Positions 8,666-17,830 of a stretch of 64,000 nucleotides of DNA are shown in pieces. A model generated the notes under the pieces. It was not told the DNA's origin and did not search any database. It saw only the letters and a list, made by a program, of their open reading frames with translations. The stretch comes from CAWGMT01 sp963823675 (GTDB taxonomy: Bacteria; Planctomycetota; Planctomycetia; Isosphaerales; Isosphaeraceae), in the NCBI GenBank assembly GCA_963823675.1, contig CAWGMT010000013.1:1-64000 (forward strand), written 5' to 3'. The position numbers and the translations under genes were made by a program. Every line of letters starts with the position of its first letter. The first letter of the stretch is position 1.

Positions 8666-9012
8666 GTGTCTTGGTCCTCGTTTGGCGGTTCTCCACTTGA
8701 CTGTTGCTTCTCAAGCGCCGCTCCCAAGCGGTCAAGGCGTGCTTCCCACAAATTGCGGTACTGCGCAAGCCACTTATCGAGTTCGCGGAAAGGCTCCGGC
8801 CTGAGACAATAAAGACGCCGCTGGCCATCCGGCCGCATCGAAACGAAGCCTGCTTCGTGGAGGATGCGCAGGTGACGGGAGACACCAGATTGGTGGATTC
8901 CTGCTTGCTCAACAATGTCGTTGACCTGCCGTTCGCCATTCCGCAGTGCTTCGACAATGCTACGGCGTGTCGGGTCGGCAAGGGCCTGGAAGGGGTCTAG
9001 TTGCGTTGCCAT
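8662..9012 (-). CDS. ArsR-family transcriptional repressor
   Basis: A 116-residue winged-helix repressor: LADPTRRSIVEALRNGERQVNDIVEQ (helices 2-3), then IHQSGVSRHLRILHEAGFV (recognition helix), then the wing DGQRRLYCL. It lacks the CxC metal site of ArsR proper, and so belongs to the SdpR-like group found in front of SRPBCC genes. It is the first gene of a two-gene operon. As with the GntR gene, the ATG is only 8 nt from a TATAGT box, leaving no space for a ribosome binding site. Confidence 0.88.
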   Translation of the reverse strand: MATQLDPFQALADPTRRSIVEALRNGERQVNDIVEQAGIHQSGVSRHLRILHEAGFVSMRPDGQRRLYCLRPEPFRELDKWLAQYRNLWEARLDRLGAALEKQQSSGEPPNEDQDT

Positions 9013-9047
9013 GCATATACACTATAACGCATATAACGGCGCGTCAA
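9013..9047 (-). promoter_or_regulatory. Promoter region of the ArsR operon
   Basis: On the minus strand TTGACG (9047-9042) and TATAGT (9026-9021) are separated by 15 nt, shorter than ideal. The plus strand shows two gcatata repeats (9013-9019 and 9029-9035) overlapping the -10 box, plausible half-sites for the repressor. The arrangement implies a leaderless transcript. Confidence 0.45.
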
Positions 9048-9163
9048 GGACTCCCCGCTTTTTTCGCAATCATCGCTGTCGCCTACGCGACACCTCTCGG
9101 CAATCTTCTCAGCAAATGAATCTTGCGTCAACCAGCCACCTCCGGTGCCCGGCCTCCCAGCCC

Positions 9164-9214
9164 CGAATGCCGGCGAGAAAAAGTTCGAACGGTGTCCTGG
9201 CGCCCGACTTTACA
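9164..9214 (+). promoter_or_regulatory. Second copy of the aaaaagttcgaacggtgtcc motif
   Basis: It matches 6999-7045 in its core and in flanking words (cgaatgcc/cgaatacc before, cgcc/cgac after). It lies 150 bp before the kinase pseudogene. Its function is unknown. The interval 9048-9363 holds no other feature that I can support. Confidence 0.35.
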
Positions 9215-9363
9215 ACGGTCGCGGATGTTTGACAGCGTCCGTCGGCGGTCGTGCAAGGAGCGCGGCGGACGCCGTATAATGCAGCCGGCGCTGATTACTG
9301 ACGTGTGCCGGTCCGGGAGGTTTTGCCCTGGGCTGATCGACCATCGCTGATCGGAGCCCGGGA

Positions 9364-10589
9364 ATGCCGTCAGGTGCCGACCGAAATCTCCTGTTCGGGC
9401 TGCTATCCTTGCAGAACGGCCTGATCGATCAAGTTCAGCCGGTCGCCGCGTTTCAGGCCTGGACCCGTGACAAGGCTCGGCCGCTGGCCGAGCACCTCGT
9501 TGCCCTCGGCGACCTCGACCTTGAGCAGTGTGCCGGGGTCGAGGCGATGGTCGGTTTGCATATCAACAAACACGGCGGCGACGTGGAGCGCAGCCTCGCC
9601 GGGATCCCAGCAGGGCGGTCCACCCGCGAGCGCCTGGCTCGCATCGATGATTCCGATGTCGGAGGCACCCTCGCGCGCTTGGGCGCGCCTTCTACCGAGC
9701 ACGACGGCGACCGCACTGCTAGTTATAACTGGTGGTGCAGACCCGGGCCAAGGCCGACATTGCGCGGGCGATCGATCGCGAGACCCACGCCCACGCCGCG
9801 CTGGCCGCCGCCAACGGCACGGTGCATGCCCGCTACAAGCTGGCAATGGAGGCGATCAAGACGTTTCATACGGGCTTGAGCGAAGACTTCCTGCTCAAGC
9901 AGGACCAGTTCAAGCAGCTCCGCGACCGGCTCTTGGAGTCGGCCGCGGACTTTTACGGCAGGCTGGGCGGCCTCCTGGGCAAGGAACCGGACCCGGCCTC
10001 GCGCCGCGTGCTGGCGGCCTCGAACTTCGAGCTCGCTGGCTTGACCGGCAAGATCGGCAGCCAGCAGGATGCGGTGGCCGCGCACCGTTTTGTCCTGGCG
10101 GCGCGGGAGGCGTTGGCCGCGGAGCCGGGGGCCGGAGACGGGGTGGCGGTCGACGTCGGTCGCAGCCTCACCGCGGTCGCACAGCTACTGGAAGCGTCGG
10201 GGCAGACGGCCGAGGCGCCGACCGCTTACCGCCGGTCGGAGTCACTGCTAGCGGGGCTTGAGGCGAACGAACCGGAGGCGCGGGCCGCGCTGGCGGCTTG
10301 CCGGTCGCGGCTGGGCTGGCTCCTGAAGAGCACCGGCAGGTCGGCCGAGGCGCTCGGGCGAGGAGTGGTTCGGACCGCCTGCTGCCACGCGGCGCAGGCG
10401 GTGCTGGCGGGTCAGGCCGGCTCCCGCACACCGGCTGCCCTTCTATCGAGCGAGTGCGACGCGGCCATGACCCTGCTGCACAAGGCGGTCAGCCTTGGCT
10501 ATCGCAACGCCGCCAGGTACCGCAAGGAATTGGCCCTAGACCCGCTTCGCAGCCAGGCCGGCTTCCAGGTGCTGATTTCACTCCCTTAG
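9364..10589 (+). pseudogene. Planctomycete Ser/Thr protein kinase, internally deleted
   Basis: The first 120 codons match the N-terminal region of giant planctomycete Ser/Thr kinases (DRNLLFGLLSLQNGLIDQ...AAFQAWTRDKARPLAEHLVALGDLD...KHGGDVERSLAGIPAGRSTRERL, ending DRTASY near 9727). The reading then jumps, in another frame, into the tail region MEAIKTFHTGLSEDFLLKQ...LRDRLLESAADFYGRLGGLLGKE with TPR-like repeats. The whole catalytic domain (no VAVK, HRDLKP or DFG/DWG motif) is missing between them. A second junction near 10370 links the TPR part to the C-terminal box AMTLLHKAVSLGYRNAARYRK...DPLRSQAGFQVL. No active kinase can be made. Confidence 0.8.
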
Positions 10590-11254
10590 AGGACGCGCAG
10601 CCAGCGCAGGAAGATCAGGCCGGCCAGAGACGTGCCGAGCAGCGTCAGGGCCGCCGGCTCGGGCACCGCCATCACCTGGACGGTGACCGGCGGCAGGTTT
10701 GTGGGCATGCCGCCGTTAACGATGAACTGGCTGTACACGGTGGCGGTGGTGTCGATGGTGTATTGGCCGACACCGGGACCCGGAGTGATCGTCGTCGTGC
10801 CGCCACTCGTCTCGTCCGGGTTGAGCTGGACCGTTACCGATTTTCCCTCGATCGTGCCGGAGGACGTCTGCGACATAATCTGATAGCTGAAGGAGCCCGT
10901 CTCGAAAGGGGTATTGCGGCCAAAGATCTCGATCTCGAATTTGTCCTGCAACGCGGCGGTGGTTAAAACGGTCGTCAACGACGAACTCGTGTAGATCGTT
11001 TGCAAGCTGGTCGCGGTATAGTCCACGAAGTCGTTGCCGTTTGCGATGGAGTTGCTTGTCTCGGAGATGTTCGTGATGGTCGTTGTGACCCAACCGAGCG
11101 GGGTCTGAACGGCGCCCGTCGTCACAACAATGCCGCCCAGAAACGGGTCCGGGCTCAAACTGATGAACGAAGCATGGGCGGCGTTGGCGACCAGCGCGCT
11201 CATGGCGGCGGCGGCGACCAGCGCGCGAAGCGTGAAGACCGTTGATCGACTCAT
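10586..11254 (-). CDS. PEP-CTERM sorting domain protein
   Basis: A 222-residue exported protein. The start at 11254 follows GGAGG by 8 nt. Residues 1-28 form a signal peptide (MSRSTVFTLRALVAAAAMSALVANAAHA). The middle is Thr/Ser-rich beta-type sequence. The C-terminus has the PEP-CTERM signal: VPEP, a hydrophobic helix (AALTLLGTSLAGLIFL) and basic RWLRVL. Such proteins are processed by an exosortase and placed in the extracellular matrix or cell surface; no exosortase gene is in the window. Its end overlaps the kinase pseudogene end tail to tail. Confidence 0.88.
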   Translation of the reverse strand: MSRSTVFTLRALVAAAAMSALVANAAHASFISLSPDPFLGGIVVTTGAVQTPLGWVTTTITNISETSNSIANGNDFVDYTATSLQTIYTSSSLTTVLTTAALQDKFEIEIFGRNTPFETGSFSYQIMSQTSSGTIEGKSVTVQLNPDETSGGTTTITPGPGVGQYTIDTTATVYSQFIVNGGMPTNLPPVTVQVMAVPEPAALTLLGTSLAGLIFLRWLRVL

Positions 11255-12060
11255 TGGCTTAGCCTCCGAAAATGTTCGCAAGACCGCAAGACTTCGCGTC
11301 AGAGCTGGTTCCCTCTGCACCGACTTAGCCAATTCACCACGTTCGCGTATTAGAACAAACTACGCCGCCATTGCAACCACAAACGCGGGGGTCGGGCGTT
11401 GATTTTTTCAACGGTCCGGCAGTTCGCTAGAAATTGTCAGGTTTTTGGCGTAACCTCATGTCCTGGTTCCTCTACTCGAAGGATCTCACCAGGGCATGCA
11501 TGGAGGTCGGCACGATGCCAGGGGCTTCGCGGTGTCAGCCTTCGTTTTTGGTTTTCCCTCGGGCCCTTCGCCGAGTCAAGCTTGATCGCGAATTGCGGCT
11601 AGCCCGGCTTCATCCAACTCTTCCTCCAATTGCACCACGACTCCCCTCCGGAAGAGACACGCGGGTTATCGGCGGCGGAGGTCCGGGGCTTGCTCAAATG
11701 AGCCAATCCTCGGCGGTCGCCTTGCCCTTCCAAAACAACCAACCGGTGCAATCGGCCAGAAGGCTCTTCACGAACTGTAGGCCACTGGCTCGACACCGAG
11801 CCCGAAACGGACATCTCCATGACGCTTTCACTCGAAGAACGCGGCCGGCTCGCGCGCTCACGCCGTTACCCGGCGCCGTGCCGACAGGACAGGAAAGGAC
11901 GAACCGTTCTACGTCTCACGTCCAGTGACCGCGCCCATACGATGGTCATCTTGAAAAGCTCGGTCTCAGACCGGCTCGGGGCTCCAAAAGCGGGTGCGCT
12001 GGCAGATTGGTCCGACCGACGAGTTCATGGGTGTCAGAATTCCCCCTAGTTGCGTCCCGG
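11255..12060. other. Gene-free region
   Basis: No complete gene is supported in these 800 bases. On the minus strand at 11700-11790 one frame reads LQFVKSLLADCTGWLFWKGK before a stop. It looks protein-like and could be the degraded end of a lost gene, but I do not recognise it. Confidence 0.4.
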
Positions 12061-12933
12061 TTTTTCATCCGCGAGGCGACGATGAATCCTCTCGAGGGAC
12101 CAGCCGCCGAGGATCTCCGTCGGCGGACTATTGGGGGTGACCCAGAGCTGTGGCGCGTGTCAATGACGGGTCAGCGTGTCCGCCGAGGAGCCAGCTCAGC
12201 CCGAACCCACGCGCGTAGCCGCCGCGCCCATGCTGAGCCGTCGCGGATGTCTTCCTCGAGCACCCAGCGCCCGACCTCCTCGGCTCTCACCGGCAGGAAT
12301 GCACTGCCCTCGACAGGGTGGTAGGCCCCGTCGTCCGCCAGGCGCTCAATAACGATCAGCCGCCGCTCGCCATCGAACCGCCAGACCTCGGCGACTCCCA
12401 AGGCGGCGTAAATGCCCGGCCGGTCTATTTTCGACGGAGAGACATCGACCTCGAGGGCCAAATCCGGATTCGGGTACTCGGCCACATTCCGACACATTCG
12501 CATCATCGCTTCGGCCACCGTTGTGAGCTTTTCCGGTAGGAAGTAATAGCACTCATCGGCCTCGAGGCCGCGGGCAATCTCGGGCCGCTTCCAGGTCGTC
12601 TGACCCAGCCCCCGGCACGGGATCTCCAATTCCTCAGCGATCAGCTCCACGAAACGACCCAGGGACTTCTTCACACCATCGTGAAACGGGCTGAGAGCCA
12701 TGATCTCCAGATCCTTCCCGTCATAATCGACGTGGATATTCACACCCTCCGGGATTGAGTCCACGAGCTGCTCGTAAAACGACCAGTCCACGTCTTGGAT
12801 CACGACTCGCTCTTCGGGCACGGATGTCCACGTGTAGAGCTCATCCAAGCTGGGGATGGAGCGACGCGGGACGTCGGGGGAGGACGGGGAAGGCAACACA
12901 GAAGGCGGGGTTGTTACTGAGCTCATATCACCT
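12061..12933. repeat. Direct repeat, copy 1 (Uma2 block)
   Basis: This segment, from ttttcatccgcgaggcg to the Uma2 start region (gagctcatat), recurs in the same orientation at 13934-14797 with scattered substitutions and small indels. The repeat includes noncoding sequence downstream of the Uma2 gene, so it is a DNA-level duplication. Confidence 0.85.
12171..12926 (-). CDS. Uma2-family (DUF820, PD-(D/E)XK-like) protein
   Basis: A 251-residue Uma2-family protein, a restriction-endonuclease-like fold abundant in cyanobacteria and planctomycetes, with unclear function (sometimes annotated as endonuclease). The core runs from SLDELYTW and VDWSFYEQLVDSIPEGVNIHVDYDGKDLEIM through RGLEADECYYF and NPDLALEVDVSPSKIDRPGIYAALGVAEVWRF, carrying the acidic and Lys residues of the nuclease-like site. 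The start at 12926 is fixed by an excellent GGAGG with TGAT spacing. It is intact, in contrast to the second copy at 14 kb. Confidence 0.88.
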   Translation of the reverse strand: MSSVTTPPSVLPSPSSPDVPRRSIPSLDELYTWTSVPEERVVIQDVDWSFYEQLVDSIPEGVNIHVDYDGKDLEIMALSPFHDGVKKSLGRFVELIAEELEIPCRGLGQTTWKRPEIARGLEADECYYFLPEKLTTVAEAMMRMCRNVAEYPNPDLALEVDVSPSKIDRPGIYAALGVAEVWRFDGERRLIVIERLADDGAYHPVEGSAFLPVRAEEVGRWVLEEDIRDGSAWARRLRAWVRAELAPRRTR

Positions 12934-13258
12934 CCAGGTGTGGCAAGACGCCGCTGGATCGGTGGTCGTTCCAAGCGCCGATTCGAGGTCGTCGGCTCAA
13001 TGACTGAATTCTCTCTCAAAGGAGTCTGAAAGTCGATGCGTTCTTCCCGGTGATGCGATCGAGGCGGGACATTTCACCTACCCACATCCTAGCACTGGGG
13101 CAGATAGAGTCTATACACTCGCCAGGCTCAACATCCATTCCCTTTCGGTAGCAGGCCTCCCTACCCGCCGAATGATCCATTTCCCGACAGGAACTCGGGA
13201 ACTAAGATCAGGCTTGGCCCCAGGTTTCCCAACGCTACGGAGTCACAACCAAAAGATC

Positions 13259-13283
13259 GGGGGACAGAGCCCCCTCCTACAAA
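13259..13283 (+). repeat. Short palindromic repeat, family Q
   Basis: Contains ggggacagagccccctccta followed by caaa. The same word occurs at 24727-24751 and, inverted, at 54851-54872 and 54913-54934. The ggggg...ccccc arms can pair. It lies 25 nt before the YdeI-like start. Confidence 0.6.
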
Positions 13284-13307
13284 TTTGATGAGGATGAGAC
13301 TTACATC

Positions 13308-13901
13308 ATGCAACCGTCGTTCTTCGCGACATCCGCCGAATTTCGCGCCTGGCTGGAGATTCATCACGCCAGCCGGCGCGAGTTGTGGGTTGGGTTCTAC
13401 AAGAAAGGCTCCGGCAAGCCGAGCATCACGTGGCCTGAGTCGGTGGACGAAGCTCTCTGCGTCGGATGGATCGACGGCGTTCGCCGGAGCATTGACGACG
13501 AAAGTTACACGATCCGCTTCTCACCGCGCAACGCCACGAGCAACTGGAGCGTGATCAATATCAAGAGGATGCGCGAGCTGATCCGCGAGGGCCGGGTGCG
13601 GCCGGCCGGTCTCAAGGCATTCGAGATGCGGTCGGAGAAAAAGTCGGGCGTCTATTCCTATGAGCAGCGCGACAAAGCCAAGCTCGATGAGGCTCATGAG
13701 CAGCAATTCCGGGCCCGGACGCCAGCCTGGCAATACTTCCAGGCCCAGGCACCATGGTACCGGAAGACAGCCACATTCTGGGTTGTGAGCGCCAAGAAAG
13801 AAGAAACACGCCAGAGACGGCTGGCAATCTTGATCGAGTGCTGCGCTTCAGGGCAGCCGATGCCCGCGCTGACACGGCCCGGGCAGAAAAATGCGAAGTA
13901 G
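13308..13901 (+). CDS. YdeI/OmpD-associated family protein
   Basis: A 197-residue protein of the YdeI/OmpD-associated (bacteriocin-protection-like) family. Signature segments: FFATSAEFRAWLEIHHASRRELWVGFYKKGSGKPSITWPESVDEALCVGWIDG near the N-terminus, then YTIRFSPRNATSNWSVINIKRMREL, and a C-terminal helical APWYRKTATFWVVSAKKEETRQRRL block. Family members are small cytoplasmic proteins with a proposed role in resistance to cationic peptides; the mechanism is not settled. It sits alone between the two Uma2 repeats on the opposite strand, so whatever duplicated the Uma2 block flanks it. Confidence 0.88.
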   Translation: MQPSFFATSAEFRAWLEIHHASRRELWVGFYKKGSGKPSITWPESVDEALCVGWIDGVRRSIDDESYTIRFSPRNATSNWSVINIKRMRELIREGRVRPAGLKAFEMRSEKKSGVYSYEQRDKAKLDEAHEQQFRARTPAWQYFQAQAPWYRKTATFWVVSAKKEETRQRRLAILIECCASGQPMPALTRPGQKNAK

Positions 13902-13933
13902 AATGGAGGATCGCCAGCGAGGCTTCCAGGCTG

Positions 13934-14797
13934 TTTTCATCCGCGAGGCGACGATGAATCCTCTCGAGGGACCAGTCGCCGAGGATCTCCGTCGGCGGAC
14001 TCTTGGGTGTGACGGAGAACTGCGGCGCGCGGCAATGACGGATCAGCGTGGCCGCCGAGGAGCCAGCTCAGCCCGGACCCACGCGCGTAGCCGCCGCGCC
14101 CATGCTGAGCCGTCGCGGAAGTCTTCCTCGAGCACCCAGCGCGCGACCTCCTCGGCTCTCACCGGCAGGAATTCACTGCCCTCGACAGGGTGGTAGGCCC
14201 CGTCGTCCGCCAGGCGATCAATAACGATCAGCCGCCGCTCGCCGTCGAACCGCCAGACCTCGGCGACCCGCAATGCGGCATATATGGCCGGCCGGTCGAT
14301 CTTGGACTGAGAGAGGTCGACTTCGATGGCCAGATCGGGATTAGGGTAATCTGCCACATCACCGGACATTCGCGTCATGGCCTCGTCCGCGGCCGCGAGT
14401 TTCTCCCATGCGAAGTAATAGCATTCATCCGCCTCAAGGCCGCGAGCGACCTCCGGCCGCTTCCAGGTTGTCGAACCCAGACCCGTGCACGGGACCTCAA
14501 GTTCCTCGCCCGTCAACTCCACGAAACGGCCCAAGCGTTTCTTGATGCCATCGTGAAACGGGCTGAGAGACATGATCTCCAGATCCTTCCCGTCATAATC
14601 GACGTGGATATTCACACCCTCCGGGATTGAGTCCACGAGCTGCTCGTAAAACGACCAGTCCACGTCTTGGATCACGACTCGCTCTTCGGGGACGGACGTC
14701 CACGCGTAGAGCTCGTCCAAGGTCGGGATGGCGCGAGGGGAACGTCTGGAGACGGGGAAGGCGCCATGGAAGGTGGGGTTGTTACTGAGCTCATATT
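13934..14797. repeat. Direct repeat, copy 2 (Uma2 block)
   Basis: Second copy of 12061-12933. The ends are recognisable as ttttcatccgcgaggcg and gagctcatat. It has lost the ggaggtgat ribosome site in front of the Uma2 gene (the sequence is cgacggcaat instead) and carries an indel near the gene's 5' end. Confidence 0.85.
14043..14720 (-). pseudogene. Second Uma2-family copy, 5' end degraded
   Basis: A 226-codon reading frame closely similar to the intact Uma2 protein (DVDWSFYEQLVDSIPEGVNIHVDYDGKDLEIM is shared exactly). The original ATG, at about 14795, is out of frame with the body because of a small indel in the first 30 codons. The Shine-Dalgarno sequence present in the first copy is gone. 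Translation could start only at weak codons such as TTG at 14720, just before DELYAW. The catalytic region is intact, so it may be a recent pseudogene or a weakly expressed variant. Confidence 0.7.
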
Positions 14798-14850
14798 GCC
14801 GTCGTAAACTTCACCCGCAATTGAACCAGGCCCTGCGAACTGCTTGAATT

Positions 14851-16775
14851 CTACCGGATTTGCGGATTCTTCGCCAGTGTAGCGAACGCCATGTGCTTCT
14901 CAATCGTCATCTCGTCAACGATTGCCCCGGCTTCGGTCCAGGCGCGATAAACCAGTCGGGGCGGCTGCGCCTTGATCTCGATCGTCTGATAGGTTGAAAG
15001 GCCCGTGTATCCCACCTCGATGTAGTCGCGGTGCGCTTGATCGACGAACTTGTCACCCGAGACCGAGACCACATAGGTCGTGCCTGCGCCCGGGTTGGCG
15101 ACTCGGTGATCGCCCCGCATTGGATACGTTCTCAAGTAGGCGTGGTCGTGACCCTGCAAGACCAGGTCGACGTGATGACGATCAAAGACCGGGACCCAGA
15201 TTTCGCGCAGGTTGGGCGTAGCGCGCGACGGGTGGGATGGGTAGACGGGATGATGAAAGATCACGAGCTTCCAGGTTGCGTGAGTCTGCGCCAGCGCCGC
15301 GTCGAGCCATTCGGCTTGCCGGCGAGCCTCGCCCGCGTCCGCGACGGCCATGGTGCTGTCGAGCATGGCGAAGAACGCATCGCCGCACTCGAACTGGTAC
15401 ACCAGCTCAGGCTCGATGCCCGCCGGCCCGTTCTTGGGCAGCTCGAAAAAGGCGCGATACATGCGCGGGCCCATGTCGAGGTATTCGTGATTGCCCACGC
15501 ACGGCATGAACGGCACGCGGTCGAAGACATCCGCCGCCCTCAAGAAAAAGTGATCCCAATTGGTGCGTTCATTCCCCCGATCGACGAGGTTGCCGGCGAT
15601 GACGAGGAAATCGATGCTGGGATGCCGGCGATAGGCGGCTTGAAGCAGGTTGCCCCAGCGCTCGAGACCGGTTTGCGCATCACCCAGATAAAGAAAACCG
15701 AGGTCTGCGCGACACGCTCGGCGCCGTCTTGACCGCGCGCCACGGGCCCCAACCACCCTTTGACCCGTCACCCGGTGAGTAAAGGTAAGTCGTGTCAGGC
15801 TCGAGTCGGTCGACTGCGACCCGATGGCGCAGAACGACTGGGTCGTTCAAGAGGTTGAGGACTTTCAGGGCCGTTGCCTCTCCGGTCACGACCCGTACGT
15901 TGGCGGGAATTGCTCCGTTCTCGACGATTTTGCGATCGCGCACCGATTGCGGATTTGCGGGTGCGATCCGCAGAGCGGTCGCTTGAACGCTCGTTGATGT
16001 GGTCCAGCTCCAGACCAGCTCGCGAGTCGGATCGGCGCCGAACGAAATCGTGACCTGATCGGGCCGTGAGCCCGCGATCACGTGGGTTTTCCAGACCCGG
16101 CCGGTGGCCAGAAGCGTCGAGTGGCGCTCCGCGTGCGCCGGTTGCAGGAGTACGGCACCGAGCAACTCGTCCGGCAGCTTTGCGATGGGCCGGTACGAAT
16201 CATGAGCGGCACTCACTCCCGGGCGCGCGGGTGGTCTTCCACGATTGAGCGCTTCGCGGGTCGAGAACCAGCAAGCTTTCGTCGGACCTGGCCGCTCGTA
16301 GGTCAGCCCGCCGGACGAAGACGGCATAATGAGCTGGCGGCGAGCGATCGAGGCCGTTGACACCGAGCCCGACCCAGCCTGGCCCGAACGTCTTGTGGAA
16401 CAGCGCCCAGGCCGCATCCTCGTTGGCCAGGACCCCGTCATCGGGCTGGAAGCCGAGATCCCGCACCCAGAATGGCACCGAGCTGGCCGGCGCGGCGACG
16501 TGGACGATGACCGGTTCTTCGACGCGGAAGCGAAGATAGCCTGTGGCGAGAGCGCTTCGTTCATCAGGCTCGAGTGATCTCAGGATGGCGCCGCCGTGAG
16601 ACGCCAAGGCCGTGAGCTCGCTGGCGGATTTCGACCGGCTGAGACGCCGGCCCACGGCGATGAGAACGTCCTGAGTTGAGGCGGATCGTCCGACCGGGGA
16701 ATTCGTCGGAAATCCGACGAAGGCGCCGAGGAAGAGAATCAGCCCGATCCTGGGCCGGCGGCGTGTCGTGTCCAT
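14851..16775 (-). pseudogene. Purple acid phosphatase-like metallophosphoesterase, two frameshifts
   Basis: Start at 16775 gives a signal peptide-like N-terminus (MDTTRRRPRIGLILFLGAFVGFP). The frame shifts near 16220 and again near 15720. The joined protein of about 640 residues has a fibronectin-like N-terminal domain (VTISFGADPTRELVWSWTTS...LRHRVAVDRLEPDTTYLYSP) and a calcineurin-type domain with DLGFLYLGDAQTG, IAGNLVDRG, CVGNHEY, VIFHHPVYPS and GHDHAYLRTYP. These are the metal-site motifs of purple acid phosphatases. The second motif has Asn (GNLVD) where Asp is usual. The gene would encode an exported phosphatase if the shifts are sequencing errors. Confidence 0.82.
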
Positions 16776-16866
16776 GACGTGTGAATACCAAAAAAAACGC
16801 CATGGCCCAATGCCGCAATCCGGCTGGGGGCCATGGCTGCTGCTATCGTCGAATTCACGCCAGGGT

Positions 16867-17109
16867 TCAGTTCGAATCGGCGCGTCTGTGAACCTGGGCG
16901 AGCTGGTTAACGAGGTGAGCCGCATCGATCGCCCGTTTCAGGTCGGAGTACTTGGCGAGCGGTGCCGAACGCGTGTGGTCGGCGTAGACCCCGACGACCG
17001 TATACAACCCGTTCATCTCGCCGGTTGCGGCCTCGGAAAACAGACCCGACCGAATCAGCGAGGCTAAATTCTGCTGCCAGAGTTGGGTTTCGGCCAGTTT
17101 AGCGGTCAT
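16867..17109 (-). CDS. Hypothetical protein
   Basis: An 80-residue reading frame, MTAKLAETQLWQQNLASL...DLKRAIDAAHLVNQLAQVHRR. It is mainly helical and soluble. It has a plausible but weak ribosome site (AGGGA, 11 nt upstream) and lies 91 nt upstream of the metallophosphatase on the same strand. I do not recognise a family. It may be a real small gene co-transcribed with the phosphatase, or a spurious frame. Confidence 0.35.
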   Translation of the reverse strand: MTAKLAETQLWQQNLASLIRSGLFSEAATGEMNGLYTVVGVYADHTRSAPLAKYSDLKRAIDAAHLVNQLAQVHRRADSN

Positions 17110-17830
17110 GGCGAGTCCCTATGGTAAGTGGGTAGGCCTTCCCTGGGTTATTCGCGATCTGTGCGGCAAGCTTTTGACGCAACATGGAAACTTGTTGAAT
17201 CCTGCACAAACGAAGACAAATCTCGATAGCACGAACAATCGATTCCAACCTCGTCGAACCGCTCGCTCCGACCCAGTCGCATTATCCTCGATTCGACCCT
17301 AATCGTATAGACGAAGATCGAAGCGACTGGGTTCACTGCTTTCCGATTCAAACCGATTGCCATCCAAATCCTGAATGGAAGACCGACCTCAAGGGCGGCG
17401 AGCGATGTCATCACTCTCTAGTATATGGCAAAAACGGGGCCGTTCACTCTCCATGCCAGATTTTCTCCCAGGGGACAACCTCCATGGCGGATCGAAAGAC
17501 GCCCGCTGCTCCGTCGCTCGCGTCCTCAGAAACCGTGCGCTTGACCGGGTGCTCCCAACCCCGAGCTCGAGCAAACCCGGGACTGCTCCGTGCCCGAGTC
17601 GCAATGCCTTGCCGATCCTGTTGGAGCCACGTCCAGAAGCCTCAGTGCTGCGATTCTGAGCAGTTTTTTCCACGCCCAGCAAAGCAGTATCCACGATTTT
17701 ACCAAGTCGTGAATAACGGAGTTTTGCATTTATGATACCATGCTGTCAAGCCCCTTGTGACTCAAACGTGCGGGCGAAGGAGGAGAATCACCGAATGGGT
17801 CGCGTTTTGCGATCCGCGTGACGACAAGGA
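17110..17830. other. Gene-free region
   Basis: I see no supportable gene in this 720-bp stretch between the small frame at 16867 and the ROK gene. The AT content is somewhat higher at 17160-17360 and 17690-17760 than in neighbouring genes. Short frames here have no recognisable protein character. Confidence 0.5.

Noticed and set aside
10298..10966. 222-codon plus-strand frame
   Set aside because: Overlaps the kinase pseudogene and the antisense of the PEP-CTERM gene in a shadow frame.
17148..17414. 88-codon minus-strand frame
   Set aside because: No ribosome site, no family resemblance, and unusual composition relative to neighbours.
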